Origin: Multifurca ochricompacta
Taxonomy: Eukaryota; Basidiomycota; Agaricomycetes; Russulales; Russulaceae
Reading direction: 5' to 3'
DNA length: 64,000 bases
Assembly: GCA_022496185.1 (NCBI GenBank)
Contig: WTXG01000008.1
Span: forward strand, 62,001 to 126,000
The notes below the pieces were generated by a model. The model worked only from the letters and a program-made list of their open reading frames with translations, did not search any database and was not told the origin of the DNA. Each line of letters begins with the position of its first letter. Position 1 is the stretch's first letter. The position numbers and the translations under genes were made by a program. This document shows positions 1 through 12,124 of this stretch, piece by piece.

Positions 1-479
1 GTTGCACCAATGATCAATGACAGCCCTCCACGGACGATTAACTCGAGAAAGCACAAAAAGGTTGAGCGGTAGATGTCAACAACGAAGTTGATGATAGCCT
101 CCATGACGGTCAACGAGAGAACGAGAGCTTCGCGAGCACCATTCATTGAGGCGTTAACCGCGTCAGCAATTTGGTCGTTTGTAGCGATGGCCATGAAACG
201 AGGCATGCTCGCGGCCGAAGACGCGGCTTGTTGCGCAGCCTGGCAACTTGTGAGAAGCTCTCCCTTGGCATTGCTGACAGCTGTCTGTGCTGAGTCTGAG
301 GACAACTGAAGGCGGAAGGCGATAAAAAGGAGAGACAGGAAAGGATAGGCCAGCCATGTGAGAGAAAGAATATGAGGGAGTTGGAGATATGGGGTAAGGC
401 CAGACTTTGATACAGTAGTTCTAGAGTCGTACACTGGAGGTGGGGACATCCAACGAGCGGGTGGTGGGGCAATGGACAT
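1..479 (-). CDS. PRM1: Plasma membrane fusion protein Prm1, N-terminal part (cut by window edge)
   Basis: Reading leftwards from an ATG at 479-477 the frame stays open for 159 codons to base 1, with in-frame stops just upstream of the ATG. The protein begins [14 protein letters not shown], then has a first hydrophobic segment at about residues 36-57 ([18 protein letters not shown]), a Ser/Ala-rich extracellular stretch, the [17 protein letters not shown] region and a second hydrophobic segment at about residues 120-155. Order and wording match the N-terminus of the fungal Prm1 family, multi-spanning plasma membrane proteins that act in membrane merger during cell mating or hyphal fusion. No intron is seen in this part. 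The remaining membrane segments lie outside the window. A longer open frame on the same strand (143-712) is a shadow in another phase. The family call is recognition by eye; I am fairly sure. Confidence 0.82.
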   Translation of the reverse strand, partial: MSIAPPPARWMSPPPVYDSRTTVSKSGLTPYLQLPHILSLTWLAYPFLSLLFIAFRLQLSSDSAQTAVSNAKGELLTSCQAAQQAASSAASMPRFMAIATNDQIADAVNASMNGAREALVLSLTVMEAIINFVVDIYRSTFLCFLELIVRGGLSLIIGA

Positions 480-2930
480 GGGGAGTGCAAGAAAGGATGA
501 CTATTAGTCGCCCAGCGACGAGAAGAGAGGACACCAAGTGGCAAACGTGAAAGCGGCGAGGGAGAAAGACCAAAAGGCAATGGAAGGGCATGCTTTTGAG
601 GTGACAAGGTTCCATTGTGTCTTCCTTGTTTTCTTGTTCTCTTTCTTGACTTGCCACTGTTAGCGAGTGAATTGCTCAGCTTCAGCCTCACGGAAGGAGC
701 AACGGCAAGCAAGCAACAAAAGCAACAATAACTTACATTATATAATCAGGTCTCGTGATCTTAATGGCTTCGAGATTCATGCTCCGAAGTACAATGGCAC
801 ACAACAAACTGGTTTCCATGTTGGCTAACGGTGCCGGAAAGAACAAATTTTATGAAACTTGCGCACGCGTGGTGACAGTCAACTTGCAGCCCACGTTCCC
901 AGAGCAAAGTTCATATAACACCACCGAGTGCCTTCTTTCACTTATGTTGCCTCGAGTGTCCCGCACGCGAATACCTTATGCTTCTGTATCGAGTCGTGGT
1001 TTCTGTGCGTGCCGGACCTTCCCCTCCGAAACTATATGTCTACTCTCCAATTGGTTGATCAGCGCAGTACTCCTGTTCATGGCCATGACAGCGTGTTCAC
1101 ACTGGAGGGTGTATCATCTTGTTCACTTGCAACGCCCTCATGGCCCCAGCATCAGCACCGTGTCGCCGAAGTCTCAGTATGAACTCCCAAGTACCGTTGT
1201 GCTCGCCCCCCAATCTCTGATGGCACTTCCTTGAGGTACACCTCCGGCTGCCGCGTTCTCTCCGCAAAAGTTTGATCGGCTAATACTTGCGCTCGCGGAA
1301 GAGCGCAAGTGAGACACTGAACAGGTCATTCCGAGGCACTCGTGCCCTGTGCTCGTGCCACCTTATTGGCGTTTGATCCTCGCGTGCTGCAAATCGACAA
1401 TGTACATGGATGAATGGAGCGGCCCTCCGTGACAAGTGGCCTACACACGCTGCTGGATATATCATATTGTTATTAATGACCTTTTTAAAGTCGTGATCAC
1501 ACCGATCCATGCGAAATTGACTGTAATCATTACAATTGACGGCTCACAGGAACCTACGGCGCTGGTATTATCAGCCCACATACCTTGGTCATGCCATCCT
1601 GCAGTGTCCGTAGTCTGATTCCCCCACTAGCCTGTGTCATCACCGCATTGGCTTCCCTTCTCACGTGTCTAGAATGTTGTCACGCAATGCCCGAATGAGA
1701 AGACGGTCCTTCAAAGTAACAGCTACTACCAAACGTGTCCCCGCCCCTTGCCCCTTTCGACGCGATATCGAGTTATCGTGAAGGCAGTATTGATGAGAAG
1801 GAACAAGGACGTGTAAAGATACGAGCAGTGCCCTCTGAGTCCATATCGTCCACGCTGTGCCCAGGCTGAGAGTGCCCACTCGCAGCCGAGTTTCCAACCT
1901 CCAGTGCTGTCCATGCTCGAGTCCCGCAATAGCCTCTAATCTTCGTTGTCCACGCTTCCAAGTCAAAAAAGCCATGCAGCTCGATTGCGTGATTCGCTGG
2001 TGATTTGACCTATCGCAAGATTTTAAGATCAAAGGACCCCAAACTTTAGAGGAGGCCCTGAATCAACGAAGTAACTAGCAGGTGGTAGAGATGCAACTGA
2101 ATACAATAGTGGCTACACAGCCTGAATGGGGCACGAGGGTGTCTAGCTTCAGAAAGTGAAAGGTGTCTGTCCTACTGAGATCTAGAAAAAAAGAAATTCC
2201 GGCCTTCATAATCAATCCTCTTTCCAATACTGCGGATGTTTTTTTTTCAATTTGGATTAATGGGTTAATATGGAGTCGTTCATACTGAATAATAACGGCT
2301 CGTGCCAGATCCAGAGTGCGACGGACGGGACAGCATTAATGTAAAAATCTTCCTGCTTTCTGCTTAACTTGATTCGGAAATTTGGTTGCTGAAGCTGCTG
2401 TGACTTACATGATTCAGACCACCGCGCCATTTCGTTTGTAAGGAGTAGGAAGTAGGTGGTGATCCCAGCGAACATGTCGGTGCTGTTGTGTTGTTTTGTA
2501 AAGTATAGCCACCCTTCCTTTCCCCTGTATGCTAACCAACATATGTGCAGCTTGCACCTGGCGCTTCAGCCGCCCCTCGTAGGCGCTTCGATCCAGATGA
2601 ACGGCAGTGAGTTGCCAAACCTTGGTCATTGCAACCCTGCTCAGGGACAATTGATAGTCGTTCCCTATATATCGATCATTCATGTTTCATTCATCTGAAC
2701 AAACCAGTGTCCAATAACGTACTCTATCACGAACGAGCGCCTTGCATATCATATCAACTGCTTCAGACACTGCATGTGATGGGGTCAACACGGCTGGAAG
2801 TGGCCCATGTATATATAGCCTACTTTGATTGGCGCCTTGCCAGCAACCCTTTACACCAAAGCTCTCCGATGGAGACGAGGCCCCGATGAAGAATAGCTGC
2901 TCAGGCTTCACTTGCTTGTGGAAAACCTTC
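480..2930. other. Intergenic, no gene recognised
   Basis: About 2.4 kb between Prm1 and the DUF6533 gene. It contains several moderate open frames on both strands (for example 755-1234 + and 1661-2032 -), but none gives a recognisable domain or convincing splicing. On the minus strand around 1100-1200 a short stretch reads like an ankyrin loop (RRHGADAGAM) followed by stops; it could be a decayed ankyrin fragment but the evidence is thin. The last 130 bases serve as the promoter region of the DUF6533 gene. Confidence 0.4.
2810..2816 (+). promoter_or_regulatory. Possible TATA element of the DUF6533 gene
   Basis: TATATA-type run about 115 bases upstream of the proposed start codon at 2931. Position is plausible for a fungal core promoter; no transcript evidence, so tentative. 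Confidence 0.3.
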
Positions 2931-4919
2931 ATGTCCGAGTCAACTAATGAAATCGACGAACTTGCTGGACAATAGTACGTTTGGGTCAGCCTGTCCATCT
3001 CTTGTGCCACTCACCTTTACACAGCCTCGCTAATCATATACTCTCGTTTGCGCCTTATGGTGTGTGTTCGCCATGACCGGTGTCCTGCCTTCTTCGTCTT
3101 CTTGACATACGCTACAGTGATTGTATATTATGACTATTTCCTTACTCTGTCCGACGAGGTTGACCTCTTCTGGCGTGGGGAGTTCAGCCTGTTTTCAACT
3201 TTTTTCCTTCTAAGTCGTTACGTATCCTTGATCGGCGACGTACCCATCCTGGTATTTGGCGTGATTGGCCAACCTAAATTCATGGTACGTCTTCCTGCTA
3301 AATCGGCCTGCCGTTCATTGGTACTGGTAGCTAAAGATGTGTGTGTGCCACTTCAGTCGTGAGCCATATTGCAGTAAACGAAGATTATCAACAAACTAAC
3401 TAATGGTTGCCGTTACATGCAGTTGTACAATTGTCAATTTATACCAGGTGGCCCTTCAGCTAGTCCAACAAGTTCTCATCTCTAGTACGTGCACACCGTT
3501 CGCAATGTTTTCTTTGGAGTCCCGCGGAACCTAACTGTGGCTTAGTTCTATCTGTCATGCAAATCAACGCGATATACAGAAGCAAATGGGTCCTTGTACT
3601 CCTCATCCCAATACTCTCTACAGGAGCTCTGATCGGCTGCGTATGTGCTTCCTCGTCTGCCCCCCCCCCCTTCGAATTTGCCTCACGTCTATGACGACTA
3701 CAGTGGAGCGTATACATGTCGGCAGTCCGCCGTCTATATTGTCCCGCGATGTTATGCGCGTTTCTCCCCTGCAGCAGACCGTTAACAGAGGAAGAGTGAG
3801 TCTGGTTTATCTGAGGTGTGTCACACTGAACCTAACTGTTATTGCAGGGGGCTTTGTAAGTTGTACTACCCATTCCAGACCTATCGCATTACCTAGTCGA
3901 ATACCACCTGCATCTTAGCTACAGCCATTTCATGGGCGAGTACCCTCGTGCTGGACACTTCTGTCTTCATCCTTCTCCTCCTAAAAGCGATTAAAATTGG
4001 CCGGGGCGTGCGCCTCCTCGAAATAATAATGCGCAACGGTAGCAGCAGTCATTGGTTTGTGTTTTGAGTGTGAGCTGACCGTTTGTTCTGTTTTTTTTGT
4101 TAGGCACCATGTATTACACGTAAATGATTCAGCCCTTCCTTCGACCCCCCTCTGTGTCAGAATCTGACGCAAAGTCCCCCGTTAGGATTCTATCTCTTGT
4201 GAATTTGACCAACATTTTGGTATTACGTGTATGTCTCTATATCCTTGTGCTCCGAGCCTACTTTATGCTTACTGACGAGAATTAGTTCGCCCCCGTGAGT
4301 TAGTCGATACCGCCCACCCCAAAGCTCTCTTTCTCACATATACACACATGGACACTGGCTAATGACTCAACAGCCCGCCCTACGGACGTCCTCCACAGGT
4401 CTCACAAACGCGTACGTCCAGATAGTAGAATGATATACCTCGTCCTCCCCAACTGACATTCCAATCTTATCTCTCACTCTCTGAAAATAACAACGACAAC
4501 AATTACGCAGATTGGCATCCACGATCATGTCGCGCGTCATCCTCAACCTCCGCGCCGAATCTAGTAAAAGCATAAGATACTCTCCACCCCCGCTTTCCAC
4601 GTGGCAAAGAGAACCGAACCGAACACCACCATTACCGTCATCACTTCGACCACCACTACTACTACTACTACCACCACCACCACCAAACCATGGACCGTTT
4701 TTCTCATCCCGCTCAGTTTCCGAGCGTGGCCGCTACGCCACCAATATCTACAACTTGGACGCCGCCGCCACCACCGCCACTTTCCGAGATAGCGGCGACG
4801 TGTACAGACGTGCGACAGACGAAGAGAGTTCATTCGGTGTTTCGCAGAGATCAAGCATGGTGGATGGTAATTATGATGATGATGAGGACAAATTCCCCAT
4901 TATAGTAAGCTTGGCGTGA
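2931..4919 (+). CDS. DUF6533-domain integral membrane protein, about 12 exons
   Basis: Starts ATG TCC GAG at 2931. Clear exons: 2931-2974, 3025-3059, from 3118, 3423-3484, 3546-3640, 3897-4038, 4104-4119, 4186-4228, 4286-4294, 4374-4411 and 4511-4919. Joins near 3284-3422 and 3641-3896 are not resolved. The spliced protein has the DUF6533 hallmark IVYYDYFLTLSDEVDLFW, then FFLLSRYVSLIGDVPILVF, a cytosolic INAIYRSKWVL turn, the later WASTLVLDTSVFILLLL helix, a MRNGTMYY loop, a SLVNLTNIL helix and the closing STIMSRVILNLR. This is the order seen across this large Agaricomycete family, whose function is unknown. After the last helix comes a low-complexity cytosolic tail with Leu and Pro runs and an acidic end (DDDEDKF). 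I am confident of the family, less so of the two internal joins; one could hide a lost base. Confidence 0.75.
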
Positions 4920-5534
4920 TCCATGGGCATGCCGAGGACCAGATGAAACCGAATGAATGTTGTAAAAAGGGAGAGAGAAGCATGGTAGTGATGGCAGGGG
5001 TAACTTACTGTATGACATACTTCGGGCGGGCTCCTCGGGCCTGTAACTTGTTATTGAAGGGGGCAGTCACATCTACATTGATTTATTAAGGAACAATGCA
5101 GCTGATTCCAAACATCCATTAAAATCAAAGATGGACCCAGCCTTTTCAATTTACTTTACTTTCCAAACGTCTCCTCGACCTCGACCCGTCTGGACCTTCC
5201 CTCGTTGCATAAACCCTGCCTATCCCACCAACAATGTCATAAGCCGAGCTTCGGGTTTTACGAGAAAATGCTCCTTGGAGAGAGTAGCCTCACTAACTTT
5301 TTTTTTCACTCCCCGACGACATATGACAGTGAGAAAGAAACAGCGGTGCTCAGATGCAGACACCCGTTGAATCGTGTATAAAACAATTTTTAAAAAACCA
5401 AAAACAAAAAGGAAACGGCGCTTAAAGATACTGTGTTAAAAAAGCAAGACCGGGAATGGTAACATTCTCTTTCCGTCTGTGAAAGGTAATTACCATGCGC
5501 TCAAGGCCTCGACGCAAGGAACAAAAAAAAACAC
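4920..5534. other. Intergenic, convergent 3' region
   Basis: Lies between the ends of the DUF6533 gene (+) and the Vtc1-like gene (-), so both terminators must be here. AT-rich with A runs near 5390-5440; no further gene seen. Confidence 0.5.
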
Positions 5535-6659
5535 TCACAGCTCGCGAACTGAATCACGACCGAGGAGAATCGAATCATGAGCGGAACTATCACCCACCAG
5601 ACATGAAACAAAGCTGAAAGAGCGCACGCACCTCGAATGATAAAGTTGCCCAGAACGGCGAAGAAGAGAAAGGCGCTGATGATAATGGGACCAGCGATCT
5701 GATCTAAAAAAAAAGTGATCACCAGAACAGAAGTCAGCATCTCACATAGACGCTTCCTGGGGGGGGGGGGGTAGGAGGTATTCTACACAAAGTCGAAACG
5801 CACCAAAATGCTCCGGATCACGCCTGCGGATCATGGTGATACGATTTTGGTATATGACATAGCCATAGATCTGCGAAACGAACGATGAACAAGTTTGAGA
5901 GGCGAGATAAAGAAACCACAAAAAGGAATTTTTTATTTTTATTTTAGGTTGGGCAATCGCGGAGCGGAGCGAGCTCGGATGAATGGATGGATGCGTACCA
6001 GGATGCCAACACTAATGACAGCGTACACGTACGCAAAGTTGCGTGCAATGGGGTCCTTCGACGCATTGAAAAGCGCCACGGAAAGCGTGGCTATCAGGAT
6101 AGACATGTTGAGGTATGAGACCCACGCTGAAACCGCAAGCCGAACACAAGGTCAGTATCAGTATCAGTATACATTTCTTGGGTGCGCAGGTACGCGAGGG
6201 AATTTGAAATTAAAAAAAGAAAAAAAAAAGAGGGGGATGAGGGGAGAGCGACAGGGGGGTGAAGAGGGGGGGGGAGGGGGAAGAGTGGTGGTGAAAGCAC
6301 GCTAATTTGCCGAGTCCATATTACGCACTGCGCTCGTTCGCGAACCACACTTTGCCCTCAACCCTCACTGGCGTTGGAACCTTCTTGGGGACCCGCACCT
6401 GAGGTGGCACCGTAATGGAATGATAGTCCCGCACAGTCGGCATCAGACCGTTCTCCTCCGTAGGTTCGACATCCGGAATGTCGTCGGCTCGAGTGTAACG
6501 CAACGGACGACGTGGCTTTTTGGGGAGTTGGGTGAGAGCACCAGGGGAGAATGGCGAGAAGAGATCCGACATCGCGTGCCAGGAGCGCCGAATTAGCGAA
6601 CCGTAGATTTCATCGGTGCTGGTTGTACTGCTGCCAGTGAGCTCTTGTTGATGAGACAT
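5535..6659 (-). CDS. Vtc1-like DUF202 membrane protein with long N-terminal extension
   Basis: Five exons join cleanly: 6659-6329, 6126-5999, 5870-5804, 5703-5632 and 5548-5535, giving 203 residues ending VREL. Residues 1-95 form a hydrophilic extension rich in Pro, Arg and Ser. From about residue 96 comes the Vtc signature VRVEGKVWFANERTWVSYL, then three hydrophobic helices: about 116-130, the stretch containing YVYAVISVGILIYGYVIY, and GPIIISAFLFFAVLGNFII near the C-terminus. IRRRDPEHF lies between helices 2 and 3. Vtc1 is the membrane-core subunit of the vacuolar transporter chaperone complex that makes and imports polyphosphate; in yeast it is about 130 residues and lacks this extension. 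The donor of exon 1 splits the NER-T motif. The family is clear; whether this is Vtc1 itself or a basidiomycete paralogue is not settled. Confidence 0.82.
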
Positions 6660-7012
6660 GTCGAAAAAGAAAATAAGAGCAGGGTAACGTTAGCCCTATG
6701 GTGATTGCCCAGGGTTTTACCCACCCAAGCGCGGTTATGTAGGAGAAGAGAAATATCAATTGAAATTCCAAGTGGGCTCGCTCGAAACATAAACATCGTC
6801 ACCGACACCGTCCCACTTCTCGGTATTTTCGGTCCGATACCCCAGAGGATAGGAGATGGAGATGAATGGAGATGGAGATGGAGATGTCGCTGGATGTTGA
6901 TGTTAATACTGCTATGTAGGTAGTACAGTACAAGTACAAAATGATCGATCGATTAAACATAAAATGTGAAGAATGTAACTGACTGTACTGTACAACTGAA
7001 GAAGAGAGGAGA

Positions 7013-8320
7013 TTATCCTAATACCCTCCTTACACCTTCCTTCTGCGCGGCCGTCAAACGGTCAGGGAAAGTCACATCCCATCGTACAAGGAGATTGCCT
7101 TTCCCCGTTACTCCCTTCTTCCTTATCGGCATACCCTCTCCAACCAGCCGCGTCTCTTGCCCTGGGTTTACAATACCCATTGGGACGGATACTTGGATTT
7201 TTCGTCCATCGAGATGTTCTAGCTGCTTTTTCGCTCCACCCTCGTTGGTCAAGGCATCGACGAGAGAAATCGCCACTCTTGCAACGAGGTCATCGCCCTC
7301 GCGCGTGAAGCGTGGATGCGGTTTGTCTTCCACTACAAAGACGAGGTCCGGAGAGCTACCGTCGGCGGCCTCATTGCCCCCACGCGGGAACCTGATTTTT
7401 GTTCCCTCCTTCCAACCAGGTTGCACAGCAATCTCGAGCACCTTATCCTCTGTAATCCCATCGAGTTTCCTCCTTGACACTTTCATGTGCTTCGTCGTGC
7501 CATTGAAGAGTTCTTCGAGGGAGAGCTTGAGTGGACGTGTGATCTCACTTGGTGTATTGCTTTTGGGCGGAGGTTGTGGGGATTGGAATTGGAATTGGGT
7601 TTGGGTACGGCGCGGCCCACTGCCTCCCATGCCACTAGATGAGAACATTGACCCACCAGTCATGTCGTCATTCTCATCAAACATACTGGCTCCGGGCATA
7701 CCGCCGAAACCACCAAAACTGCCGAAACCGCCCATTTTGAGAAACGACCTGGGGAAGAACGATTGACACATTACAGACGATAAGGACGAGGAGTTAAGTA
7801 AATGAAACGCACTCGTATACTTTGAAAGGGTCCGATGGAGAGAAAGCAGCTCCACCTCCTGGCATGCCAGACGTGAAAGCGAAGGTTGTCCCTCCTCCGG
7901 GGAAACCGTTGCTGAAGCCGGCGAATGGGTTGCTTCCAGACCCGGTACCTGGGGAAGGGCTACCACCTTTGAGGCCTTCCTCGCCAAATTGGTCATATAT
8001 AGCGCGTTTTTGCTTGTCGCTGAGAACTTCAAAAGCCTCTGATATCTGAACGAGGGTGTTAAACGCAGGTCTGTCTGAGAGGGAGAAAGGACAGACTTGT
8101 TTGAATTTTTGGGAAGCCTCTTCACTGCCTGCGTTTCGGTCCGGATGCCATTTGAGTGCCTGTTTAAACGAACGAAATTATTAACGAAAAAGAAAAAAAA
8201 AAGAAAAAGGGGGGGGGGGGGGAAGGGGATGAGTAAATACCATTTTTTATATGCTTTTTTGATGTCATCTTCAGAGGCATCCTTGGTTATACCTAGTAAC
8301 TTGTAATAGTCGGTACCCAT
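7013..8320 (-). CDS. Type II DnaJ (Sis1/DNAJB-like) co-chaperone
   Basis: Exons 8320-8241, 8159-8097, 8045-7813 and 7748-7013. The J domain starts [18 protein letters not shown], with HPD on exon 2 ([16 protein letters not shown]) and [20 protein letters not shown] on exon 3. A Gly/Phe-rich region with the segment [14 protein letters not shown] follows, and then the two beta-sandwich substrate-binding domains ([41 protein letters not shown]). No CxxCxGxG zinc repeats are present, so this is a type II J-protein: it stimulates Hsp70 and hands over clients in cytosol and nucleus, as yeast Sis1 does. Odd: exon 1 ends in phase 2 while exon 2 must start in phase 0, so one base is missing between KAYKK and ALKW. 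An A6 run (8243-8248, T on the plus strand) where A7 would give KKMALKW is the likely site. Confidence 0.88.
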   Translation of the reverse strand: MGTDYYKLLGITKDASEDDIKKAYKKWYLLIPFPPPPLFLFFFFFVNNFVRLNRHSNGIRTETQAVKRLPKNSNKSVLSPSQTDLRLTPSFRYQRLLKFSATSKNALYMTNLARKASKVVALPQVPGLEATHSPASATVSPEEGQPSLSRLACQEVELLSLHRTLSKYTSAFHLLNSSSLSSVMCQSFFPRSFLKMGGFGSFGGFGGMPGASMFDENDDMTGGSMFSSSGMGGSGPRRTQTQFQFQSPQPPPKSNTPSEITRPLKLSLEELFNGTTKHMKVSRRKLDGITEDKVLEIAVQPGWKEGTKIRFPRGGNEAADGSSPDLVFVVEDKPHPRFTREGDDLVARVAISLVDALTNEGGAKKQLEHLDGRKIQVSVPMGIVNPGQETRLVGEGMPIRKKGVTGKGNLLVRWDVTFPDRLTAAQKEGVRRVLG

Positions 8321-8774
8321 GATGTTTATGATGAAAAAGAGGGGAGGGACGTGTGAATGTTATTTTATGTATGAGTGAGCTAGAGCTAGGGCTAGAGCTG
8401 GAGCTTAACTACAATGTGCGAGAACATGCCAGAATTCCGTTAAACTTATCTTATCTTATCTTAACTAATTACTCTACTCTACTCTACTCTACTCTACTCT
8501 ATTCTACATACTTTATTATTTATTCTCCAATGAAAGAGCAGAACATGAACTATTCATGCCTGATGACAGGAACGGGACCTGGTCATAACGGTACTCTTTT
8601 GGATTTGGTACGCCCGCAAAGATCCGTATCCGTGAACCCGTACCTCTCCCCCCCTCCCCCTCTCTCCCTCTCCTCACCTCACCTCTGCCCTCTCATTATG
8701 TTCTCATGATTTATTACGACCTCACTCACGACCATTTAACTTAAATACAAACCACCATCTCCTAACATCTCTCC
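8321..8774. other. Divergent promoter region between DnaJ and kelch genes
   Basis: Shared upstream region of two divergent genes. Contains the ACTCT microsatellite and pyrimidine-rich tracts typical of fungal promoters near 8640-8700; no gene seen. Confidence 0.4.
8471..8500. repeat. ACTCT pentamer microsatellite
   Basis: Six tandem copies of ACTCT, with an imperfect continuation to about 8510. Confidence 0.9.
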
Positions 8775-11700
8775 ATGCGGTTAGCGCCAATCTCGGTCTC
8801 TTAATCCATTATTCAATCTCTCAGCCGCCGTCTATACTGTCGTCCCTAGGTGCGTACCTTCCTCCCAAGCGCTCCTTCCCATTCTCCTGTTCCTCATGTC
8901 AACTCGCTTAGATGGGCACAGGCTGTCGCTATCATAAATGACGCCTTGTTCATCTACGGCGGTAAAACTGACCAGTACAATGCATATGGTTACGACTCGG
9001 CTCCTTGGAACAACGACCTACTCTTCCTTCATTATCCTCCCCTTTTGACCCCTCCAACCTCCTTGGCAGTATGTCTCCGGTTCTCAAAATACCTCCAACC
9101 CGTCCCAGGGTCCTACCCTTGCCTGGCATACATTGTCCGCGTTCAACTCTTCCTTCGCTCTCATCTTTGGTGGCAACACTGGCCCTCTTTCTGACATCAC
9201 CCTTCTCAACAACAATGACTCCGCTCAGTTGTTGAATCTGTTCGATCACATGGCCCCATCCTTTCTTTCCCTTCCACTAGGTTGGGCAGGCGAACCCCAG
9301 CGCCGAATGCGACATGCTACTGCTTCGATAGACGGGAAAATTTACATTATCGGTGGTGAGGCCGCAGATGGCTCCGGTAACACCTTCTCCACCCACTATG
9401 TCTTCATCCCCTCGATCCCCATGTTCATCGAACTTCCTTCCTTAAATGCACCCCCAGGTATCGTCGGTCACGCAGTTGTGATCTTGCCAGATGGTCGTCT
9501 TCTCGTCTTCGGTGGCATCTCTCAAGGCCAACTCGTTCCATTCAGCGTTTGTTGGGTGCTTGACACCACCCAGTCTAACCCGACGTGGAGTCAAGCTTCT
9601 GTTGATGAGTCAACCTTACCCTCCCCCCGCTCTTCCTTCGCCTTCGTACTCCTTGACGATGGTCGTGTTCTCATCCAGGGAGGGGCCGATGCTGCTTTTC
9701 AATCCGCCATTGAAGATGGTTGGATTCTTGATCCGTCAAGAGAACCAATGACGTGGACAGCAGTCCCTGCACTTTCCCAGCTTGGCCCCAGAATGGATCA
9801 CTTCGCGATCAACGCCGGTGGGCAAGTTGTATTTGGATTCGGTGCGCAGTTGCTTCTTTTTGGCCTAGACTTTCCTTGTTCATCAGTCAAACGCTCCACA
9901 GGATACGGTGTTAATGCACCTGCAGACCCGGCAGTCCACGTTTACGACGTTGGCGCATCATCGTTCCAACCCACATTCTCGCCCATGACGGCACCCCCAG
10001 CCCATCCCACTCTTCCACCAACCCTTCACAGACCATCACCAATGCCCCTGGTGCACCTCAAACTTCTGCCTATGGAAATTCCCCAAGTCACTCGGGCTCA
10101 GGTCACGGTGGTTCGCAGACCCATCACCCAACATCCAGCACCGGCGCGGGAGGGGGTAACAGCAACGAACAAAACTCCAAATCGAAGGCGGCCGCCATCG
10201 CAGCCGGCTCTGTTCTAGGTGCGCTTGGACTTGCCGCAGGTGCAGCGGTAACGATGTGGTACCTGCATCGCCGGCACGCCCGTCAGACCCCGTGTTCAGC
10301 CCGCTCGACGACGACGACGAGGAAGATCCTCACTCAATTACGGCCATCCAAATCGCCAGCACGGGAGAGAAGGGCCCGCGGATACTGGCGGTGCCTCTTG
10401 GACTGCTCAGCATGATCGGCCTTGGTCGCCGGCGCCATCTCGACCGTTCGCGACACGATATCTTTGCAGATGAGGACCGCAGCTTCCACTGGGTCGGCGT
10501 GAGTCCGGAAGCATCCGGTGCGACCCGAGCAATGGTGGCCCTAGCGCTCGCAGAGTCTTCATGGATGGTCGAACGCCATGACCGGGAGTTTCGTGTCTCT
10601 GCGCAACTTCGCGCGCGGTGCGGGGTCTACCTCGCATTCGCGAGAGTCGACTATGGCCGTCAACTGGGAGAAGCTGGGTGGCGAACCTTTCTCAACGGAG
10701 GTTACACTTATGGCCGAGGGCCTTGCGCGCGACGAGCTGCCTGAATGGACGCGTGGCGGATTCGCATTATCGGGCCCTTCACAACCCTACATCGACCCTT
10801 TCGCAGACCGAGATGACTCTTCCGACGACCTATATCATGACCTTCGTCAGCCAAGGTTAAAGCTAAAGCCCGATCTAGAGCCTGACCCTAAGGAACACCT
10901 TGGGGATGCACGGCGAACTATGCTTCGCACCGCATTACCACCCTCGGTTGATTTTGTGCCTCTTTCGCCACTTCTAGAGCAGGCGTCACAGAACTCCCTC
11001 TCGAATTCGTCGTCGTCGGAGCAGCACGCGGGGTCGGGCTCATCGCACGGCGTACAACGTTCACCTAGGCTTTCTTCAATTCTTGATACGAATCCACCAC
11101 CGAACCAGCCCATGCGGCGTAGTAATTCGTGGTGGGCACGCTTCGCGAAAACGCCGTTACTCGAGCGGAGAAGCACGGACGCATCCGCGCGAAAGCAAGG
11201 CGGGTTTATTGACTTTCGTGATCCCAATCCGCCACCACCACGATTGCTCACTATTGAGGAATCAACTCACTCACAATGGCCTGACGTCACACCCGTATCA
11301 CGACAATCTTCTGTTGGGGTCAAGGCGAGGCGAAAACCATCAGTGTATCCTGAGACGTCACATGGCAGGTCTGCTTCGTCATTGCAAACTGCAAACACGG
11401 AGAGGCTCGAGCGTTTAGGCGGAACGATGGACATCATTCAACGCGATGCGACATTGGATTCACAGCACACGAATCCGGGGGCCGTCTTTTCTGCTGATGA
11501 TGAGTTTGGTGTCGTTGTCTCTGGACATGGTGGCCCAAGTTCTTCATCGTCTGCATCTGCTCACCGCGGTCCATTGCGGGCGCTGTTCGTACGTGGGGAA
11601 CCATCATACGCCTCGACGCAGACGGAGAGTTCGATAGAGTCCTCCTCGATGATGCTTTCAACCCTTGCATCCACCTCTGGCACACCTACGCTGGAGGCCA

Positions 11701-12014
11701 CAGAGCTGACTTTGGACAGTCCGGAAGTAGACGAGGAAGAAGAAGAAGTAGAAGAAGTCCCGTTCATCGCGGAGGACTTCGTGTCTCCTCTACGCATACC
11801 CGTGTCCGCGGGCGTGGGCGGTCCACACTCACCTGGGGTCGCCGAGCGTGTGCGGGCATTCGAGCGACGGATGTCAAGGGAGGGCGAACCCCCACCTGCG
11901 CCGACGAACACCCGTCATCGAGAAGAACGTACGACGTCGAGGTCCGTGGTGCGTTATGGACTCGTGCCGCGGCCATCTCTATTTGTCGCGAACCCAGACG
12001 ATGGCCGGAAATGA
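8775..12014 (+). CDS. Kelch-repeat single-pass membrane protein, reading frame interrupted
   Basis: The start is uncertain: an ATG at 8775 soon meets a stop, and a likely first exon ends VVPR at about 8848. The protein then reads VPRWAQAVAIINDALFIYGG, further kelch blades (SFALIFGGNTG, GKIYIIGGE, RLLVFGGIS, GRVLIQGGAD), an in-frame intron ending at 9900, VYDVGASSFQPTFSP, a Ser/Gly/Thr/His-rich stalk and one transmembrane helix at 10191-10262 followed by RRHAR. A long cytosolic tail (SPLDDDDEED, Ser/Pro-rich, YIDPFADRDDSSDD) runs to the stop at 12014. An intron at 10499-10553 is well supported. Four shifts, each equal to one missing base, occur near 9033, 9056, 9995 and 10290, two or three of them at C runs. 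A kelch propeller-TM-tail layout is common in Agaricomycetes, with unknown ligand. It is either a real gene with sequence errors or an early pseudogene; I favour errors. Confidence 0.68.
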
Positions 12015-12100
12015 GGAGAGTTCCGCGGGGTCTGATTCCTGATTCATTCATTTACTCCCTTCCTTTTTTTTTTCTACTCTGACTCTTGACTCTTGACTCT

Positions 12101-12124
12101 GACTGACTGACTGACTGACTGACT
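12101..12124. repeat. GACT tetramer microsatellite
   Basis: Six tandem GACT copies, preceded by imperfect GACTCTT units. Confidence 0.9.

Noticed and set aside
143..712. 189-codon open frame on the minus strand
   Set aside because: Low-complexity His/Ser/Pro peptide in a different phase; the real gene on this strand is Prm1, starting at 479.
4561..4854. Minus-strand open frame with a valine run
   Set aside because: Antisense of the CCA/CTA repeat in the DUF6533 tail exon, which has a coherent plus-strand reading.
7013..7766. Plus-strand 266-codon open frame overlapping the DnaJ gene
   Set aside because: Antisense shadow; the minus strand encodes the DnaJ substrate-binding domains.
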